Of a DNA stretch of 9,320 nt, positions 7,315-9,320 are shown piece after piece. This DNA comes from Rickettsia typhi (GTDB lineage: Bacteria > Pseudomonadota > Alphaproteobacteria > Rickettsiales > UBA1997), in NCBI GenBank assembly GCA_945906835.1, contig CAMDRL010000042.1, forward strand, positions 1 through 9,320, read 5' to 3'. The translations under genes were made by a program, and so were the position numbers. The notes beneath the pieces are model-generated. The model saw only the letters and a program-made list of their open reading frames with translations, searched no databases and had not been told where the DNA came from. Position 1 is the stretch's first letter. Each line of letters begins with the position of its first letter.

Positions 7315-7839
7315 CTACTCAAAATTTACATTAACTTTAGTAACTTTTTTATTAAGTCTTTTTAAAATTTCAGCTGAAACATCCATTTCATCTTTATAAA
7401 ACAAAGTTTGTCCAGCTGGTACAATTAGATCAAGACTTTTTTCCTTAGAAAGTTCAGCAATGATTGTTTTGATATCATCATTAACTTTGCCCATAGCGTC
7501 AACAGAAGCCTTTTTTAAACTATTTTGTTTTTTATCAACCAACTCTTTAAGTTGGTCAACTTTTCCTTCAAATTTTTTCATTTCTTTTTCAAAAGCATCT
7601 GCTGCTAAAACAGTTTTTTTGCCTTCAAGCTTTTTTTGTTCAGCCTCTAATTCTTTTTGCTTAGCATTAACTTCTTTTTGATATTCTTCTTGTTTTTTGG
7701 TAACCTTTTTTTGGATATCAACCATGGCAACTGATTCTTTGACAATTTTTTCAACATCTAAAACTGCAATATTTGCAGCGTTTGCATTAAGAGAAAGCAG
7801 CGTAAAAACTGCAGCTAAAGCAATAAAATTCTTTTTCAT
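7315..7839 (-). CDS. skp: OmpH/Skp family periplasmic chaperone
   Basis: A Skp-like protein binds unfolded outer-membrane proteins in the periplasm as a coiled-coil trimer and hands them towards the Bam complex. At 174 aa it has normal family length. Residues 1-21 form a classic Sec signal peptide (KK, hydrophobic core, then ANA before the probable cleavage at 21/22). The mature start ANIAVLDVEKIV matches the first family strand. Residues about 40-125 are a very Lys/Glu/Gln-rich coiled coil. The C-terminal piece LDLIVPAGQTLFYKDEMDVS is the second strand-helix unit of OmpH. AGGAG at 7848-7844 is a good Shine-Dalgarno four bases from the ATG. In many proteobacteria this gene sits between bamA and lpxD; here it stands alone between tyrS and dnaE, with its own promoter candidate and terminator. 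The family call is firm; exact chaperone function is inferred. Confidence 0.92.
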   Translation of the reverse strand: MKKNFIALAAVFTLLSLNANAANIAVLDVEKIVKESVAMVDIQKKVTKKQEEYQKEVNAKQKELEAEQKKLEGKKTVLAADAFEKEMKKFEGKVDQLKELVDKKQNSLKKASVDAMGKVNDDIKTIIAELSKEKSLDLIVPAGQTLFYKDEMDVSAEILKRLNKKVTKVNVNFE

Positions 7840-7843
7840 AAAA

Positions 7844-7848
7844 CTCCT
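7844..7848 (-). promoter_or_regulatory. Shine-Dalgarno of skp
   Basis: AGGAG lies four bases before the skp ATG on the minus strand. It is the clearest ribosome-binding site in the window. The mfd, dnaE and tyrS starts have no comparable site, which suggests strong translation of this abundant periplasmic protein. Confidence 0.8.
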
Positions 7849-7927
7849 GAGATTTTGTAATTTGTAAAGTGGTGCCTAAATATTTGTTAATTCTAAATTC
7901 TGACGAACCGAACCAAAAGTCCAATGC

Positions 7928-7956
7928 AATCTAATTTTTGCTTTTTTATATTTCAA
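7928..7956 (-). promoter_or_regulatory. Candidate sigma-70 promoter for skp
   Basis: On the minus strand TTGAAA (7956-7951, five of six matches to TTGACA) is separated by exactly 17 bases from TAGATT (7933-7928, four of six matches to TATAAT). Transcription would start near 7921 and leave a leader of about 80 bases before the skp ATG. The 164-base tyrS-skp gap is otherwise empty. In such A+T-rich DNA, matches of this quality can occur by chance. Confidence 0.4.
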
Positions 7957-8003
7957 GTAACTCTAGCAATCTTGATGAAATTTAGTTATAAGATGTATTA
8001 AAA

Positions 8004-9302
8004 TTACTTAATCACAATTTTAAAAAACTTTTTCTTACCAACAGATAAATCAAACTCCGTAGCTTCTTTAAAAGAAAGTTGAGCATCTATAACAGCTTCA
8101 CCATTAATCTTAACCGCCTTTCCCTCAATTAATTTTTTAGCTTCACTATTAGATTCAACCGCGCCAATCTCTTTCATAATTTCAATCAGCTTTTTGCCTT
8201 GGTCACCCAAAGAAACTTCCTTAATCTCAAAAGCAGCAGAACTCTTCACCACAAAAATTTCCCGAGCTTTTTGCAAAACTTCATTTGCAACATTTTCACC
8301 ATGGCAAATTTTAACCACTTCAAAAGCCAAAACCTCTTTTGCCTTATTAATTTCATGATCTTTTAGCTTTTCTAAATTTTCAATTTCGGCAATTTCTAAA
8401 TCTGTGAAAAGTCTTAAAAATTTTCCAACATCTTTGTCATGAGTGTTTCTAAAATATTGAAAATAATCAAAAGGTGATAACATTTCAGCGTCAAGCCAAA
8501 CCGCGCCATCAGTGCTTTTTCCCATTTTTTTGCCATCTGCGGTTGTTAGAAGCGGGGAGGTTAGTCCAAAGGATTCAATAATATTTTCTTCATTACTCCA
8601 TTGAGATTTATCCCATTTTGCATTTTCCCAAAAAGTATTTTTTGGATTCATTCTGCGGATTAAATCAACGCCATTAACAATATTTCCCCATTGATCTGAA
8701 CCACCAATTTGTAGTGAGCAACCATGTTCCTTATTCAACTCATAAAAATCATAAGCCTGCAAAATCATGTAATTAAATTCTAAAAACGAAAGCGACTGAT
8801 CTCTTTCTAAACGAGTTTTAACCGAATCAAAAGTCAACATACGATTAATTGAAAAATGCCTTCCAACATCTCTTAAAAATTCTAAATAATTTAAATTCTT
8901 CAACCAATCATCATTATTCACCAAAGTTGCAGCATTATTGCCTTCAAAAGAAATAAATTTCTCCAAAGTTTTTCTAATTCCATTTAAATTTTCTTGAATT
9001 TTTTCTGGTGTGAGAACTTGTCTTGCTTCATCTTTTCCACTTGGATCGCCAATTTTTGTAGTGCCTCCACCAAGCAAAACCAAAGGTTTGTGACCGTGTT
9101 TTTGTAAAAGGCGCAAAATCATAATTTGAATTAAACTACCGGCATGTAAAGACTTTGCAGTGCAGTCAAAGCCAATATAAGCAGTAACCGTGACTTTTGC
9201 TAAAGCTGCATCCAATTCTTTTTCGTGAGTTGCCTGAGCAAAAAAGCCGCGTTCTTTAAATTCCCTAAGAAAATTAGATGAAAATTCTGATTCAAAATTC
9301 AT
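8004..9302 (-). CDS. tyrS: Tyrosyl-tRNA synthetase
   Basis: This class Ic synthetase charges tRNA-Tyr with tyrosine in the cytoplasm. At 432 aa it is full length. The HIGH-type signature is HAGS (53-56), preceded by the conserved YIGFDCTA and followed by GGGTTKIGDPSGK (78-90). The tyrosine-pocket motif QIGGSDQWGN spans 198-207. The KMSKS loop is present as KMGKS (259-263). Residues about 368-425 form an S4-type RNA-binding domain (EAKKLIEGKAVKING). These features place it in the E. coli/mitochondrial-like bacterial TyrRS form. The ATG at 9302-9300 is 18 bases from the window edge. The N-terminus (SNFLREFKERGFFAQAT) fits the family, so the gene is complete. No Shine-Dalgarno is visible in the A+T-rich upstream bases. 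No convincing terminator follows, so some read-through to skp is possible. Confidence 0.97.
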   Translation of the reverse strand: MNFESEFSSNFLREFKERGFFAQATHEKELDAALAKVTVTAYIGFDCTAKSLHAGSLIQIMILRLLQKHGHKPLVLLGGGTTKIGDPSGKDEARQVLTPEKIQENLNGIRKTLEKFISFEGNNAATLVNNDDWLKNLNYLEFLRDVGRHFSINRMLTFDSVKTRLERDQSLSFLEFNYMILQAYDFYELNKEHGCSLQIGGSDQWGNIVNGVDLIRRMNPKNTFWENAKWDKSQWSNEENIIESFGLTSPLLTTADGKKMGKSTDGAVWLDAEMLSPFDYFQYFRNTHDKDVGKFLRLFTDLEIAEIENLEKLKDHEINKAKEVLAFEVVKICHGENVANEVLQKAREIFVVKSSAAFEIKEVSLGDQGKKLIEIMKEIGAVESNSEAKKLIEGKAVKINGEAVIDAQLSFKEATEFDLSVGKKKFFKIVIK

Positions 9303-9320
9303 TTTTAATGTTTAGTTTAT

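Noticed and set aside
7460..7681. 73-codon open frame on the plus strand opposite skp
   Set aside because: It is the Ser/Phe/Leu-rich mirror of the Lys/Glu coiled-coil codons, with no ribosome-binding site or recognisable product.
7951..7980. Possible tyrS terminator hairpin (TCAAG/CTTGA)
   Set aside because: Five base pairs with a long A+T-rich loop and no T-run on the minus strand; too weak to call.

Overview
The window is strongly A+T-rich, uses the standard genetic code, and every convincing gene lies on the minus strand, so it reads from right to left. The proteins look alphaproteobacterial: the Mfd DEEQ helicase box, the DnaE style, and a TyrRS with an S4 tail. The base composition, a small leucine-rich-repeat protein, miniature palindromic elements and a broken-looking essential gene suggest a host-associated lineage such as Rickettsiales or Holosporales. 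That placement is inference, because no rRNA or other strong taxonomic marker is present.

Reading along the minus strand: tyrosyl-tRNA synthetase (9302-8004); a 164-base gap with a plausible promoter; an OmpH/Skp-type periplasmic chaperone (7839-7315), closed by a clear intrinsic terminator (7290-7260); the DNA polymerase III alpha subunit (7223-4731); a 175-base gap filled by a large imperfect inverted repeat (about 4603-4723); the transcription-repair coupling factor mfd (4555-1004, TTG start); a small LRR protein (996-676); an unrecognised 104-residue protein (686-372); an unassigned stretch; and a complete 164-bp palindromic MITE-like element (14-177).

Two things stand out. First, dnaE stops at residue 830. 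All the polymerase catalytic aspartates and the fingers are intact, but the C-terminal third (helix-hairpin-helix pair, clamp-binding motif, OB fold, tau-binding region) is absent, and no remnant follows. The break is about 8 bases from the edge of a REPIN-like double hairpin. Second, mfd appears to head a tight operon with two small proteins: 7 bases separate mfd from the LRR gene, and the next gene overlaps the LRR gene by 11 bases.

Functionally this is a housekeeping stretch (tRNA charging, outer-membrane protein folding, replication, transcription-coupled repair) that carries two short non-autonomous repeats and two poorly characterised small genes. I found no defence system, CRISPR array, prophage gene or RNA gene.
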